A stretch of 64,000 nt of DNA from Colwellia sp. C2M11 (GCF_018860915.1 NZ_JAHKQD010000009.1:123455-187454), one strand, 5' to 3'; positions 9,550 to 19,180 are shown, numbered from the stretch's first letter. The notes: generated from the letters alone by a model not told the origin. Numbers and translations: made by a program.

Positions 9550-9888
9550 ATGTCTGAACACCCAACTTTCGACATTTGTGTTGAACCGATAGAACTTTTT
9601 AAACTCCTTAAAATAGCCAATATGGTTGGTGGTGGCGAAGCTAAAACCATGATCAGTGAAGGTAATGTTTTAGTAAATAATAATGTTGTTGTTCAAAAGC
9701 GTAAAAAGATTCGTCATGGCGATATTATCGAATATAACGGTAATATTATTGAAATTGCTTATAACCCCGCCAAGAAATCAGCCGAGTTTATAAATACCGT
9801 AGTATTAGCGAGTAAAAAAGAGCAAAGAAAAAAAAGAGCTAAAAGTAAAGCACGGGCTCTTTCATCTGAAACTAATACTACCCCGTAA
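9550..9888 (+). CDS. S4-domain RNA-binding protein (YbcJ-like)
   Basis: 112 residues. The first ~70 form an S4 fold (FKLLKIANMVGGGEAKTMIS, then EGNVLVNNNVVVQKRKKIRHG and DIIEYNG), matching the small YbcJ family of likely ribosome- or RNA-associated proteins. Unlike YbcJ (about 70 residues) it carries a ~40-residue tail, strongly basic at KKEQRKKRAKSKARAL, which probably adds RNA affinity. It starts at ATG 9550. It is alone on the plus strand between the cupin gene and a minus-strand oxidoreductase block. Confidence 0.85.
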   Translation: MSEHPTFDICVEPIELFKLLKIANMVGGGEAKTMISEGNVLVNNNVVVQKRKKIRHGDIIEYNGNIIEIAYNPAKKSAEFINTVVLASKKEQRKKRAKSKARALSSETNTTP

Positions 9889-9917
9889 TTAGTACGCTAA
9901 AATATTACATTCGTAAA

Positions 9918-9943
9918 ACCTATTATCTTATAGATAATTAGGT
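9918..9943 (-). terminator. Possible terminator of the minus-strand oxidoreductase block
   Basis: ACCTATTATCT (9918-9928) pairs with AGATAATTAGGT (9932-9943), with one bulged T and a TAT loop. On the minus strand it is followed by TTTT, a short U-tract downstream of the SDR gene end at 9996. It could also act weakly on the plus strand after the S4 gene. Confidence 0.4.
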
Positions 9944-9995
9944 AAAGTGATAGAAATTGCCTCAAGCACACTGTTAAAGATAGCACTAATTATTG

Positions 9996-10799
9996 TTAGT
10001 TTAGGTTTATAATGGTTTCTATCGCTTCAATCACGGCTGCCGATTTTTTTGGATTTAACCCATCTGGGTGTGGTTGAGAAAACTGTCCAATGTCGTTATC
10101 AAAATACTCACCGGTATGTTTAGCAATACCGTCTTCTAGTGCCATACGTACTAATATTTTAGCGCCAATACTTAAATCATGGCCTTCAAAACCAAACCCT
10201 TCTTTTACCATTTTTGAGGCAAGTAAAGATCCAGGATTAACGGCAATAACTGTTGGCCCTTCGCCATTAAGTTTTTCGGCAAGCACTTTACTCCACATAG
10301 TAATGGCTAACTTGCTTTGGGCATAAGCTTCCATGTCACTTAGTTCGGCCTTGCCAAGTAATGCTTCAATGTATACAGGTGATTGGGCAGCAGAAGAAAG
10401 GTTAATAATTCGTCCTGAATTGCCAAGTAAGGATAAAAGCGCTTGAGCAAGGCTATAGGGAGAAATAGTATTAACAACAAATCGAACATCTAATCCTTCG
10501 GGTGTTGTTGTATTACTAGCTTTAAACACACCTGCATTATTAATGAGTACATCAAGGTTTTTATGTTCATTTTTAATATCTACTATCAATTTTTTAACAT
10601 CAGAAAAAGCAGATAAATCAGCTAAGTAACTGTTGATGCTTCCTGCATTGGGTATTGTCGATAATAGTTTTTTAATAGTGTTTAACTTTGCAATACTACG
10701 GCCATGTATTAATAAATCATGACCAGCCGCCGCTAAAAGCTTTGCGGTTTCTAGGCCAATACCGTCGGTTGCACCTGTGATTAGAATTACTTTTTTCAT
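9996..10799 (-). CDS. SDR-family NAD(P)-dependent oxidoreductase
   Basis: 267 residues of the short-chain dehydrogenase/reductase fold. Visible: cofactor motif TGATDGIG (residues 7-14), NNAG at 86-89, the catalytic Ser region NLSSAAQSP and the YAQSK catalytic Tyr/Lys motif near 159. It resembles retinol-dehydrogenase-like or WWOX-like SDRs that act on lipophilic carbonyls. The substrate is unknown. It starts at ATG 10799; the upstream LLM oxidoreductase ends 36 bases before, so the two are probably co-transcribed. Confidence 0.9.
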   Translation of the reverse strand: MKKVILITGATDGIGLETAKLLAAAGHDLLIHGRSIAKLNTIKKLLSTIPNAGSINSYLADLSAFSDVKKLIVDIKNEHKNLDVLINNAGVFKASNTTTPEGLDVRFVVNTISPYSLAQALLSLLGNSGRIINLSSAAQSPVYIEALLGKAELSDMEAYAQSKLAITMWSKVLAEKLNGEGPTVIAVNPGSLLASKMVKEGFGFEGHDLSIGAKILVRMALEDGIAKHTGEYFDNDIGQFSQPHPDGLNPKKSAAVIEAIETIINLN

Positions 10800-10835
10800 G
10801 TTGTTGCCCTTAAAATAGTAAAGTTAAGTCATAAA

Positions 10836-11804
10836 TTAAGCAGAAAAATTGGGTAATATTTCATCTGCAATACGTTTTAATGTTGCCGGAATATTCAATT
10901 GATTAAATCGTAAGTTCAGTGCAACGTGATTTACGCCAATACTTTCTAACGAGCTTAAATAATTAATAAGATGGCGAGTTCCAATCCTAAAGCCTAGGTG
11001 AATAGGCGTTGGGGGAAAGTCTGGATCATCAACTAAATCAATATAAAGTGGCTGCATAATGGGTTGAACCGCTCTACCAGCTTCTTTTACCTTGTGTTGA
11101 AAATGATTAATCACATGAGTTTGGTCGTCAAGTTTCCTTGGGTAAGTCATCCAAGCATTACTATTCTCAGCAATCCAACTGATGTTTTGTTGGCTACTTC
11201 CCGTAACAATTAAAGGAAGCTTGTTGGAAACGGGTTTAGGTAACATATTGATGTTGCCGTCAAGCTGGCCATAGTGATTATTAAAGGCTGGCTTGTCTTG
11301 CCACATTCTTTTTATATAAGAAAAACTTTCTCGAAAACGAATGCTGCGATCGTCATATGATTCATTCAATGCAGGGTATTCTTCGGGTCTATCACCAGAG
11401 GCAACGCCTAAAACTAATCGCCCTTTAGATAAAACATCGGCACTTGCCGCTGCCTTAGCAACATGGGCTGGATGCCTTGTCGGTAATACAATACTTGATA
11501 CGCCAAGGGTAATGTTTTTCGTTATACCGGATAACAATCCTAAATAAACAAAAGGGTCGAATATTTGTCCGGCATCACCAAATGAAGGCACATCAAAAGG
11601 CACATCTCGCAACCATATTGATGCAAAACCTAAGTTTTCAGCGAGTTGTACACGTTCAATATGATCTTCCATGGTCGGTACAGAATTATCAGCGTAATTT
11701 TCTATAGGAATAACTAAACCAATACTTAACCGATTAGGTTTGAAAATACGATTGTAACCTCGATTAATCGAGTCAAAATCAACTTGTTCTAACGAGGTGT
11801 GCAT
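10836..11804 (-). CDS. LLM-class flavin-dependent oxidoreductase
   Basis: 322 residues from ATG 11804, chosen because GGAG lies six bases upstream; a GTG at 11816 is in frame but leaves no room for that site. A luciferase-like monooxygenase TIM barrel is evident (ENLGFASIWLRDVPF, VLGVASGDRPEEYPAL, LPLIVTGSSQQNISWIAE). The pattern fits the subgroup annotated as BA3436-type luciferase-like oxidoreductases (TIGR03571, from memory). These use reduced flavin supplied by a partner reductase; the natural substrate is not known. It probably forms an operon with the SDR gene downstream. Confidence 0.88.
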   Translation of the reverse strand: MHTSLEQVDFDSINRGYNRIFKPNRLSIGLVIPIENYADNSVPTMEDHIERVQLAENLGFASIWLRDVPFDVPSFGDAGQIFDPFVYLGLLSGITKNITLGVSSIVLPTRHPAHVAKAAASADVLSKGRLVLGVASGDRPEEYPALNESYDDRSIRFRESFSYIKRMWQDKPAFNNHYGQLDGNINMLPKPVSNKLPLIVTGSSQQNISWIAENSNAWMTYPRKLDDQTHVINHFQHKVKEAGRAVQPIMQPLYIDLVDDPDFPPTPIHLGFRIGTRHLINYLSSLESIGVNHVALNLRFNQLNIPATLKRIADEILPNFSA

Positions 11805-11984
11805 TTCAAACTCCACTTTTGTTCATTTTATTTCTGTCAGTTTCACTTAAGAATATGGGGCAGAATTAAAAGAGTAACCTACTTAATTCTGCCCCAAAAC
11901 AACTTAGGCTAAGTACCAATGCTTGCTACAAGGAAATGATTACTAATAGAGCCTTTTAGTACGCGCTTTAAGGTGAATAATTTC

Positions 11985-12971
11985 TTAAACGTCTACGACG
12001 ACTTTACCCATGCCTTGACCACTTGAAAGGCGATCGTGTGCTTTACCTACTTCTTCTAAACTGAACGTTTGCTCATCTAACACTGGGCGTAACGCGCCAG
12101 TTTCAGCTATTCTGGTTAATGCGTTAAGAACTTGAGCATGGTTTTCACGTTTATAGTTGTGCAACATAGGGATCAACATAAATACTACATGTAATGAAAG
12201 TCCTTTAAAATGCGCAACACTTAAATCTAATTCCACCATAGCAACCGTTGAAGCAACATGACCGTTTAACGATGCTGCGTTAAATGAATTAGTCATGTTT
12301 TCGCCACCAACAGAGTCAAAAACTACATCAAACCCATGGCCGTCGGTATGTTTAGCAACGTACTCTTCAACTGTTTCGTTTTTGTAATTAATACCTTTTG
12401 CACCAAGCGTTTCAATTAAAGCGAGTTGTTTATCACCACCACCGGTAGCAAAAACATTAGCGCCCATATAGTTAGCAAGTTGAACAGCAATATGGCCAAC
12501 ACCACCTGAGCCACCATGTACTAAGACATTTTGACCCTTACTTGTATTGGCACGGGTTAATCCTTCGTAGGCAGTAATACCTACCAAAGGAATTGCAGCC
12601 GCTTCACGCATAGTTAAATTTTTTGCTTTTCTAGCGATTAAGTTGGCATCAGCAACGATGTATTCTGCCAATGTGCCAGGTAAATCGGCTAATCCACCAG
12701 CGCAGCCATAAACTTCATCCCCAACTGAAAATTGAGTAACACCTGCGCCTACTTCTGCAATGATACCGGCAAAGTCCATTCCTAATACTGCAGGTAATGG
12801 CGGAGAAAGCGGTAAATCATCGCCCATTTGACGAATCATAGTATCTACTGTATTTACACTGCTTGCTTTAATATTAACGAGAACATGGCCTGCTTTAACG
12901 TCAGGTTTTGCGATGTCTGCTACTTCAAACACTTCTGAGCCACCAAAACTTTTTATGATCATTGCTTTCAT
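11985..12971 (-). CDS. Zinc-type alcohol dehydrogenase-like quinone oxidoreductase
   Basis: 328 residues of the medium-chain dehydrogenase/reductase family. The N-terminal GroES-like domain contains VLGMDFAGIIAEVGAGV; the Rossmann domain has VHGGSGGVGHIAVQLA. The catalytic zinc ligands of true alcohol dehydrogenases are not apparent, so it is most like NADPH:quinone reductases (Qor/zeta-crystallin type) that detoxify quinones or enals. AAGGT precedes ATG 12971. It is divergent from a LysR gene 127 bases away, a classic regulator-target pair, and lies 180 bases upstream of the LLM/SDR pair on the same strand. Confidence 0.9.
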   Translation of the reverse strand: MKAMIIKSFGGSEVFEVADIAKPDVKAGHVLVNIKASSVNTVDTMIRQMGDDLPLSPPLPAVLGMDFAGIIAEVGAGVTQFSVGDEVYGCAGGLADLPGTLAEYIVADANLIARKAKNLTMREAAAIPLVGITAYEGLTRANTSKGQNVLVHGGSGGVGHIAVQLANYMGANVFATGGGDKQLALIETLGAKGINYKNETVEEYVAKHTDGHGFDVVFDSVGGENMTNSFNAASLNGHVASTVAMVELDLSVAHFKGLSLHVVFMLIPMLHNYKRENHAQVLNALTRIAETGALRPVLDEQTFSLEEVGKAHDRLSSGQGMGKVVVDV

Positions 12972-13098
12972 GAGATTTACCTTTTTTGATTAAGTCGTTA
13001 ACTAATAGATGTTATTTAATGAAGTCAGTATATTTACTATTAATTGTTTTGATAATAGGCTTAAATAAAGAATCACTTTATAGTTTTTGTTGATAATA

Positions 13099-13989
13099 AT
13101 GAATATTGAACATCTTAAACTTTTTATTAGAATTGCCGCGACTCATAATATTAGTCTAGCTGGCAGTGAGTTACGGTTATCTCCAGCCGTTGCTAGTGCG
13201 CATATTAATAAACTAGAAGCAGAATTAGGGGTTAGATTAATTCATCGAACCACCCGCAAAGTATCACTTACTGAAGAAGGGAGAGCTTTTTTGCCACATG
13301 CAGAAGATGTGATCTCTAGTATTGAAGCCGCGCGCGCTTCAGTTGGTGCGGGTAACGCATTTCCCCGAGGCACATTACGTGTTGCAGCGCCCGCCTCTTT
13401 TGGGCGAATGCATATACTGCCGGCGCTAACACAGTTTCTAACCTTATATCCCGATTTACATGTGGATTTAAAACTCTCCGATACCATAGTGGATTTGGTT
13501 GAAGGTGGCTTCGATATTGCCATTCGTAATTCTGCATTAAAAGATTCGAGTTTAATTGCTAAAAAACTTGCACCCGACACTAGAATATTATGTTCATCAC
13601 CTGAGTATTTAGCCAAAAATGGAGAGCCAAAATCTCCGCAAGATTTAAATTTTCATCAATGTATTACATTAATAGGCCTAGACGATTGGGCGTTTCATAC
13701 ACCCAAGGGACAAGTGAACATTAAAGTGAAAGGCGTATTAAGAACCGATAATGGTGAAGCTGTTCGAGATGCTTGTGTTAATGGTTTAGGTCTTACCATT
13801 AGTTCTAAATGGAGTGTTTATAAACATCTACAAAGCGGAGAACTTGTTCAAATACTTGATAAATATCCCATTGCGACTGATACAGCAATTTGGGCTGTTT
13901 ATCCTAGCTCTAGATTGCTTGCTCCAAAAGTTAGAGCTTTTATCGATTATTTTGCTGACTATTTTGGCGATAACCCTTATTGGGACTAA
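13099..13989 (+). CDS. LysR-family transcriptional regulator
   Basis: 296 residues from ATG 13099, which gives the usual LysR start MNIEHLKLF; a TTG at 13087 is an unlikely alternative. The winged helix-turn-helix (LAGSELRLSPAVASAHINKL, EAELGVRLIHRTTRKVSLT) is followed by the periplasmic-binding-like effector domain with FDIAIRNSALKDSSLIAKKL, typical of the CrgA/DsdC-like group that senses aldehydes or quinones. It is divergent from the quinone oxidoreductase gene and likely controls it. Confidence 0.93.
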   Translation: MNIEHLKLFIRIAATHNISLAGSELRLSPAVASAHINKLEAELGVRLIHRTTRKVSLTEEGRAFLPHAEDVISSIEAARASVGAGNAFPRGTLRVAAPASFGRMHILPALTQFLTLYPDLHVDLKLSDTIVDLVEGGFDIAIRNSALKDSSLIAKKLAPDTRILCSSPEYLAKNGEPKSPQDLNFHQCITLIGLDDWAFHTPKGQVNIKVKGVLRTDNGEAVRDACVNGLGLTISSKWSVYKHLQSGELVQILDKYPIATDTAIWAVYPSSRLLAPKVRAFIDYFADYFGDNPYWD

Positions 13990-14106
13990 ATTATTTGCAT
14001 TAAATTGTTAAATTTAATGACCGATCATAATTTTTTCTTATTTCCACATTGTTTGCACATTTTATGGTTAGACTTCTTTTAAATTACCTTTATAAATAAA
14101 TTTTGT

Positions 14107-15693
14107 ATGAAAAAATCAATGTTGATGTTGGCGTTAATTCCTATGTTGGGATTAACCGCCTGTGGTGGTAGTGATTCAAGTGATTCAGATGATTCAACTG
14201 CACCAGTGGAAATTATTAATGAAGTGCCTGTCGTAAATGCTGGAGCCGATCAAACGGTTACATCAGCGCAAGAAGTGACTATTACTGCGTCTATCTCAGA
14301 TGATGACGAAATTGTTGCCACTTGGAGCCAAACCGCTGGCACTACTGTTACGATAACCCAGGTTGATAGTACTACTATTACTTTTACAGCTCCTGAGCTT
14401 GAAAGCCAAGAAGTACTTACATTTGAACTAACAGTAGATGACGGCACTAATGCGGTTGTATCTGATAGTATTGAAATTACTGTTAATCCGCAAACCACAA
14501 CTACTGTACCAAGTTTATCAAGTTGGATAATTAATAATGAACTCAGCTCGGAAAAAATTTCTTCAACCTCAGGTAGTGTTTTAGTAAACGTACAAGTTGC
14601 TGAAATGGTTACGGTAGTTGAAGATAGTGTGGATGTTGAATATGCGTATGTTGAAACAACGGGTATTCCTAAGTACGACGTAACGATCACCGAATCTATT
14701 GTAGAACAACTTAATCAACGTCCTAAAGCTGCTACCGATTTTAGCTCTGGCAGTACTTCAGCCGTAGCTGGACAAGTAGTTACCTTTGGTGAAGACATTG
14801 GTTACAACAGTAGTACTGAAAACTGTTTAGATACAGGTGGAGATGGTTACTGGCCTCCAGGTCCAGGCTGTCCTACTGAACAAACAACTCAAGCTTACTT
14901 CCCTGCAGAGCCAACAGTAATAGATGAAACTGAAGAAGCGTGTGAAACCGGTTTAGGTAAAATTGGCTTGATGGTTAATGGCACCAGTATTTATAACTGG
15001 GGTGATGGCATGAGCGAAGGCAATAACGTTTGGTATAGCCTAGCACCTGTTGCAGAGCAGTACGATGTTGATATTTGTGGTGGTCATGCGGCACAAGGTG
15101 ATTATCATCATCATTTTTATACTAGTTGTTTAGCTACCTTAGTAGGTGATAGCAGCGATGCGCATTCTCCTATTTATGGTTTTGCTGCCGACGGTTATCC
15201 ACTTTATGGACCATATGAAAGTGCTAATACGTTAGCCGTTAGTGGCTGGAAAGTTCGTGATTATGGTGCCGATGCAAGTGAAGGTGGTTGTAGTACCGAA
15301 GGGGAAAGAAGCTGTATTTTAGTTGACCCTACTGATATTTCTCAAGGTGTTGAAGCTGTCGACAATGGCCCTGCTATTGGCGAGAGTGTGACTACTTTAT
15401 CTAGTAACGTGTTAGCAGCAGATAATGGTTATTTTTATGAAGATTATTATTATGCTAATGAAACTGTTACAGGTGCTCAGCTAGACGAGCATAATGGTCA
15501 CGATACTAACGATGGCAAAGGGTATCACTATCATATTACTCTGACACAAGATGCTGACGGTACATTAATACCTGCTTATCCTTATACGATAGGGCCCGAC
15601 TTTAAAGGCGAACTTGCCTCTAATTCTATAAGTCAGTGTGGTACTTCTGCTGCAGGTGGTGGTCCTCCGGGTGGCGGTCCTCCAAATGGATAA
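14107..15693 (+). CDS. YHYH-domain lipoprotein
   Basis: 528 residues. The signal peptide ends in a lipobox LTAC (Cys 19), followed by an Asp/Ser-rich linker, so it is an envelope-anchored lipoprotein. Residues ~40-130 form a PKD/Ig-like beta domain (VPVVNAGADQTVTSAQEV). The rest is a YHYH domain: GDYHHHF, YGFAADGYPLYGPYE, and GKGYHYHITL near the end; the name comes from this Tyr-His motif. Several Cys residues may form disulfides. The tail GGGPPGGGPPNG is a flexible low-complexity stretch. The function of YHYH proteins is not established; the His-rich sites suggest metal binding (inference). It is followed by a terminator, then a second secreted His-bearing protein. Confidence 0.88.
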   Translation: MKKSMLMLALIPMLGLTACGGSDSSDSDDSTAPVEIINEVPVVNAGADQTVTSAQEVTITASISDDDEIVATWSQTAGTTVTITQVDSTTITFTAPELESQEVLTFELTVDDGTNAVVSDSIEITVNPQTTTTVPSLSSWIINNELSSEKISSTSGSVLVNVQVAEMVTVVEDSVDVEYAYVETTGIPKYDVTITESIVEQLNQRPKAATDFSSGSTSAVAGQVVTFGEDIGYNSSTENCLDTGGDGYWPPGPGCPTEQTTQAYFPAEPTVIDETEEACETGLGKIGLMVNGTSIYNWGDGMSEGNNVWYSLAPVAEQYDVDICGGHAAQGDYHHHFYTSCLATLVGDSSDAHSPIYGFAADGYPLYGPYESANTLAVSGWKVRDYGADASEGGCSTEGERSCILVDPTDISQGVEAVDNGPAIGESVTTLSSNVLAADNGYFYEDYYYANETVTGAQLDEHNGHDTNDGKGYHYHITLTQDADGTLIPAYPYTIGPDFKGELASNSISQCGTSAAGGGPPGGGPPNG

Positions 15694-15707
15694 TTTTTGC
15701 TGATGCC

Positions 15708-15751
15708 AAGGTTAACGCAGGGTAATGTCGCTGCGTTAACCTTATTTTTTT
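15708..15751 (+). terminator. Rho-independent terminator after the YHYH gene
   Basis: A 13-bp perfect stem AAGGTTAACGCAG/CTGCGTTAACCTT (15708-15720 and 15731-15743), 10-base loop, then ATTTTTTTG. Confidence 0.95.
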
Positions 15752-15799
15752 GTTGTATTGAAATATTATATGTAAATTTTAGGTGAGATTATCCAAATT

Positions 15800-16348
15800 A
15801 TGATGAAAAATTATTTTGTTATTTTAATAATGATATTGGCTGTTGGCATAGGTGAAAGCAAAGCGCAGTCGGTAAGTAATGAACAAACTAAATCGATGCA
15901 AATGGATCATTCGCATTTACCTATTGCGGTGCCAACCAATGTAAAAGAGCCAGCATTAAGTTTGGTATTAAATAAAGATGCAATGTCGGGCTATAACCTA
16001 CACCTTAAAATACAACGCTATCATTTAACACCGCCACCAAATGGCGTTTCTAGTATGGCAGATCTTATGTCTGTATCTATCGATAAACAAAGCGGCTTTG
16101 TTGAAGGTCATGCGCATTTATATATAAACGGCATAAAAATTCAGCGTGTATATGGATTAGATGTGCATTTACCTGATGAACACTTTAAAGAAGGGATAAA
16201 TACAGTATCGGTAACATTGAACAATCATGGTCATATGTATTGGACAGCTCAGGATAAAAAAATTGTCTCGACACTTTATATTGACAGTAATGCACCTGAG
16301 AAGGTTAAACATAAATTTGAAAGCTTTCCGGTAAAAGGTGACGATTAA
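15800..16348 (+). CDS. Secreted protein, probable partner of the YHYH lipoprotein
   Basis: 182 residues with a Sec signal peptide (hydrophobic segment 6-17, likely cut after SKA). The mature part starts with MQMDHSHLPIAV, a Met/His cluster like those binding copper, and contains FVEGHAHLYINGIKIQRVYG and NTVSVTLNNHGHMYW, an Ig-like beta pattern with conserved His. I recall similar uncharacterised exported proteins but cannot name a family. It starts at ATG 15800; AGGTGA is upstream. A strong terminator separates it from the YHYH gene, so co-regulation would need its own promoter. Confidence 0.75.
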   Translation: MMKNYFVILIMILAVGIGESKAQSVSNEQTKSMQMDHSHLPIAVPTNVKEPALSLVLNKDAMSGYNLHLKIQRYHLTPPPNGVSSMADLMSVSIDKQSGFVEGHAHLYINGIKIQRVYGLDVHLPDEHFKEGINTVSVTLNNHGHMYWTAQDKKIVSTLYIDSNAPEKVKHKFESFPVKGDD

Positions 16349-16440
16349 TTTTACTAAGATAAATCTCCTTCAATAGGCACAAAGTGGTTATTGATTCACT
16401 GTCGTTATGTATTGCTATTGCGATAGAGCTAAAGAACATT

Positions 16441-17367
16441 TTATATAGTGTGAGTCATCGGTTGGGATACCGCTTTAGGCTTTATAGTTTGCATCAATAA
16501 GCATAATGAGACTAACACAAAACCTAGCCAGCCAATTACATTAAACCTTTCACCAATAATGAAAATGGCGAGTACAGTGGCGACCAAGGGTTCAATTAAT
16601 GTTATTAGTGTCGCTTTACTTGCCTCAATGAAATTCAAGCCAAAACCGAACAGTAGGTAGCCTAAAAACATTGGAATTACCGCTATATACAACGATACCA
16701 TAGCATTAGTTGTGCTTGAAAATAAGTTATCACCGGTAAACCATAATGAAGGGAGTAACAGTAGCGCCGCACAACCAAACAACCCTGACATTGACGATTG
16801 TGAATGAATACCTCTTTCAATTAAACGCTTTGCTGCCCATGAATAACTTGCATAAGCCAATCCTGCAATACAACCTAAAAGAATACCTACACTCTGCTGC
16901 TGAAGACTGTAGGTAGCATTATGGTGTTGCTCTGTGCCTAAAGTTAATAACGTAATACCTATAGCGCCAATGAAAAAGCTACACATCCATTGAAATGATA
17001 TGCTTTTTTTACTAATTATACATTCAAGGATGGCGGCAAAAAAAGGGGCTGTAGCGATAGAAACAACCGTGCCAATAGCAACACCCGACAAACGCATAGA
17101 GGTATAAAATGCTAACGGATAGATAGCAACAGCAGCGGCACCAAAAAGTAATACGCTAGGTTGCTTAAGCATAAGTTTATAGTCAATAAGTAACTTTTTG
17201 CGCGCGCTGACAACAAGCAGTACACCACCTATCCCCATTGAGAATGCACCAATAGCTAAAGCACTTACATTGGGTGAATAGCTTGCTGCAATACCTGTGG
17301 TTCCCCAAAGAAAACTAGCAATAATAATCGCAATAACACCCGTAAAATTTTCGTGATGAATGTCCAT
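16441..17367 (-). CDS. EamA-family (DMT) transporter
   Basis: 308 residues from ATG 17367, chosen because ACAGG sits seven bases upstream; a TTG at 17394 would extend it by nine residues. About ten hydrophobic segments form two EamA repeats (GTTGIAASYSPNVSALAIGA in the first; LAYASYSWAAKRLIERG and the conserved ASKATLITLIEPLVATVLAI in the second). Such inner-membrane exporters move amino acids or other small metabolites by proton exchange. The substrate cannot be told. The AraC gene 101 bases upstream on the same strand is a candidate regulator. Confidence 0.92.
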   Translation of the reverse strand: MDIHHENFTGVIAIIIASFLWGTTGIAASYSPNVSALAIGAFSMGIGGVLLVVSARKKLLIDYKLMLKQPSVLLFGAAAVAIYPLAFYTSMRLSGVAIGTVVSIATAPFFAAILECIISKKSISFQWMCSFFIGAIGITLLTLGTEQHHNATYSLQQQSVGILLGCIAGLAYASYSWAAKRLIERGIHSQSSMSGLFGCAALLLLPSLWFTGDNLFSSTTNAMVSLYIAVIPMFLGYLLFGFGLNFIEASKATLITLIEPLVATVLAIFIIGERFNVIGWLGFVLVSLCLLMQTIKPKAVSQPMTHTI

Positions 17368-17468
17368 AATGAAACCTGTAGATAATAACTTCAAGACAGA
17401 AATAGTATGCTAATTATGAAGGTTATTTTTAACAATTAAGACGCAATAGTTAACAATTCAGACTAAGT

Positions 17469-18224
17469 TTACTTTTTGAATTTGGTAGGCGATAAGCCAA
17501 AGTATTGTGAAAATTTCCGGCTAAATGTTGAGGGCTCTTTATAACCGATCTTTTCACCAATAATGTGTAATGGGTAATCTGTGTGGGTAAGCAAAGCTTG
17601 GGCTTTTTCCATCCGAAGTTTTGTTACATACTTCATTACGCTCATACCTGTTTGTTGCTTAAATATTTTTTTGAACTGTGTCTCACTTAGAAAAGCTGAT
17701 TCGGCCAAACGCTTTATTTTAAGGTGATCAGCAATATTATTTTCTATAAAGGATATTGCCATACCAATGCGATTGTCTACTTTTGGCAATAACGCTTGTT
17801 CTGCCAGTAGTAAACTAAATAATTCGAACATTGCCTGCTCTAGTTGGGCATTAACTGTGTTTTCTAGTTGGTTTTCAATAAAAGTTAAGTAACTTCTAAG
17901 CGATGTATTAATTGTAAAAACCAGGCATTGTGAAGATGAAATATTAAACGGGAGGCTTTCCATGTCTACGACTACAAATCGAGCTTCACTATCGGCTGTG
18001 AACAAGTGTTCTTCGTTGGCTTTAACTACGACACACTCACTGGGTGCAACTTTACCACTGAAGTTACCTACAGATATGTTTATCACGCCCCGTAAAGGTA
18101 AAACCAATTGATGAAAAGAATGTGAATGCAGGGTTGGTTTTGTACTGTACGAACGAATGGATAATAAGTTTTTCATAATAGTAAATAATGTACGGTCTAT
18201 TTTATCCTTATTGCAGTTATACAT
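17469..18224 (-). CDS. AraC-family transcriptional regulator
   Basis: 251 residues. The N-terminal cupin (HSHSFHQLVLPLRG) senses an unknown ligand. The C-terminal ~100 residues hold the two AraC helix-turn-helices: IKRLAESAFLSETQFKKIFK and LHIIGEKIGYKEPSTFSRKF. Two in-frame ATG codons (18224 and 18176) are possible; neither has a good ribosome-binding site, and the later one would remove 16 residues that are not part of the domain. It lies upstream of the EamA transporter on the same strand. Confidence 0.9.
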   Translation of the reverse strand: MYNCNKDKIDRTLFTIMKNLLSIRSYSTKPTLHSHSFHQLVLPLRGVINISVGNFSGKVAPSECVVVKANEEHLFTADSEARFVVVDMESLPFNISSSQCLVFTINTSLRSYLTFIENQLENTVNAQLEQAMFELFSLLLAEQALLPKVDNRIGMAISFIENNIADHLKIKRLAESAFLSETQFKKIFKQQTGMSVMKYVTKLRMEKAQALLTHTDYPLHIIGEKIGYKEPSTFSRKFSQYFGLSPTKFKK

Positions 18225-18354
18225 AGTAGAGTAATAGATAATAAAGGGAAGGATTAGTTTTTATCTATAATTGATGGTCCAGTTAATTCATTTTTGTTTT
18301 TTGTTGAGACTTCAGTAAAATAGTGAGTCTTTAATAGCTCGGTAAAGGTTAGCG

Positions 18355-18585
18355 ATGAAACGCGTTGTTTTATATATTTCAGATAAATGTCCTCATTGTC
18401 GTGAAGCGAAAAAGTATTTAGATGATAATGGCATTAAATACCGATTGACCAATGCAAAAATGCAACGTGGTAGAAAAGAGCTTGATGCTATTGGTGCTCG
18501 CTCTGTTCCGGCACTAAAAATTGGCAATGAAGTAATGATTGGTTGGAATTTAGCAAATTTTAAGAAAATTTATGGTGCTGGTTAA
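18355..18585 (+). CDS. Glutaredoxin-like protein
   Basis: 76 residues, a minimal thioredoxin fold. The redox motif CPHC is at residues 12-15, and the cis-Pro region is RSVPALKIG, followed by the glutathione-site-like GWNLANFKKIYG. NrdH- or GrxC-like proteins of this size reduce disulfides in the cytoplasm. ATG 18355 lies nine bases after AGGTTAG. It converges with the next minus-strand gene across a hairpin terminator. Confidence 0.9.
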   Translation: MKRVVLYISDKCPHCREAKKYLDDNGIKYRLTNAKMQRGRKELDAIGARSVPALKIGNEVMIGWNLANFKKIYGAG

Positions 18586-18604
18586 TACGCAATATTAGAT
18601 AATT

Positions 18605-18640
18605 GAGTAATCAATACGAATATAGTTATTGATTACTCTT
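18605..18640. terminator. Bidirectional hairpin between convergent genes
   Basis: A perfect 12-bp stem GAGTAATCAATA/TATTGATTACTC (18605-18616 and 18627-18638). The T-tract is short on both sides, so termination may be modest. Confidence 0.65.
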
Positions 18641-18652
18641 TAAGCTTATTAG

Positions 18653-19123
18653 TTATAGCCCTAGCTCAGTCAAACTAGGAAAATCATCTGGGCGAATTTT
18701 ACCTTGCCAGGTAAATAAACGATCTTTTTCTTCAATAGCTAAATCGTTAATACAAGCATAACGATTTTTCATTAAGCCAAATTCATCAAATTCCCAGTTT
18801 TCATTGCCATATGCACGAAACCATTGACCTTCCGAATTTTTATACTCATAAGCGTAACGAACGGCAATACGGTTTTCGGTAAAAGCCCAAAGCTCTTTAA
18901 TTAATTTATAGTCTATTTCTTTTTGCCATTTTTCAGTTAAGAACTCGACAATTTCATCTCTGCCATTAACAAAACTTGAACGGTTTCTCCATTGACTGTC
19001 TACGGTATAAGCCAAAGATACTTTTTGTGGATCTTTATTGTTCCAACCATTTTCTGCAGCTCTTACTTGTTCTACTGCGCTTTTTGCTGTAAATGGTGGT
19101 AAAGGTGGGCGTGTATTTTCCAT
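18653..19123 (-). CDS. SnoaL-like/DUF1348 family protein
   Basis: 156 residues from ATG 19123, chosen because GGAG is five bases upstream; a longer version from 19171 adds 16 unlikely residues. The sequence shows [19 protein letters not shown], then [19 protein letters not shown], and [20 protein letters not shown], which is the NTF2-like DUF1348 family of nuclear-transport-factor fold proteins. Function is unknown; some NTF2-like members bind small hydrophobic ligands. It is divergent from a TetR gene with a large inverted repeat between them, so TetR control is likely. Confidence 0.88.
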   Translation of the reverse strand: MENTRPPLPPFTAKSAVEQVRAAENGWNNKDPQKVSLAYTVDSQWRNRSSFVNGRDEIVEFLTEKWQKEIDYKLIKELWAFTENRIAVRYAYEYKNSEGQWFRAYGNENWEFDEFGLMKNRYACINDLAIEEKDRLFTWQGKIRPDDFPSLTELGL

Positions 19124-19180
19124 ACTAACTCCAATGATTGATTTAATTTGCTTTAATAACCCAATAAACAATGCCGCGAA

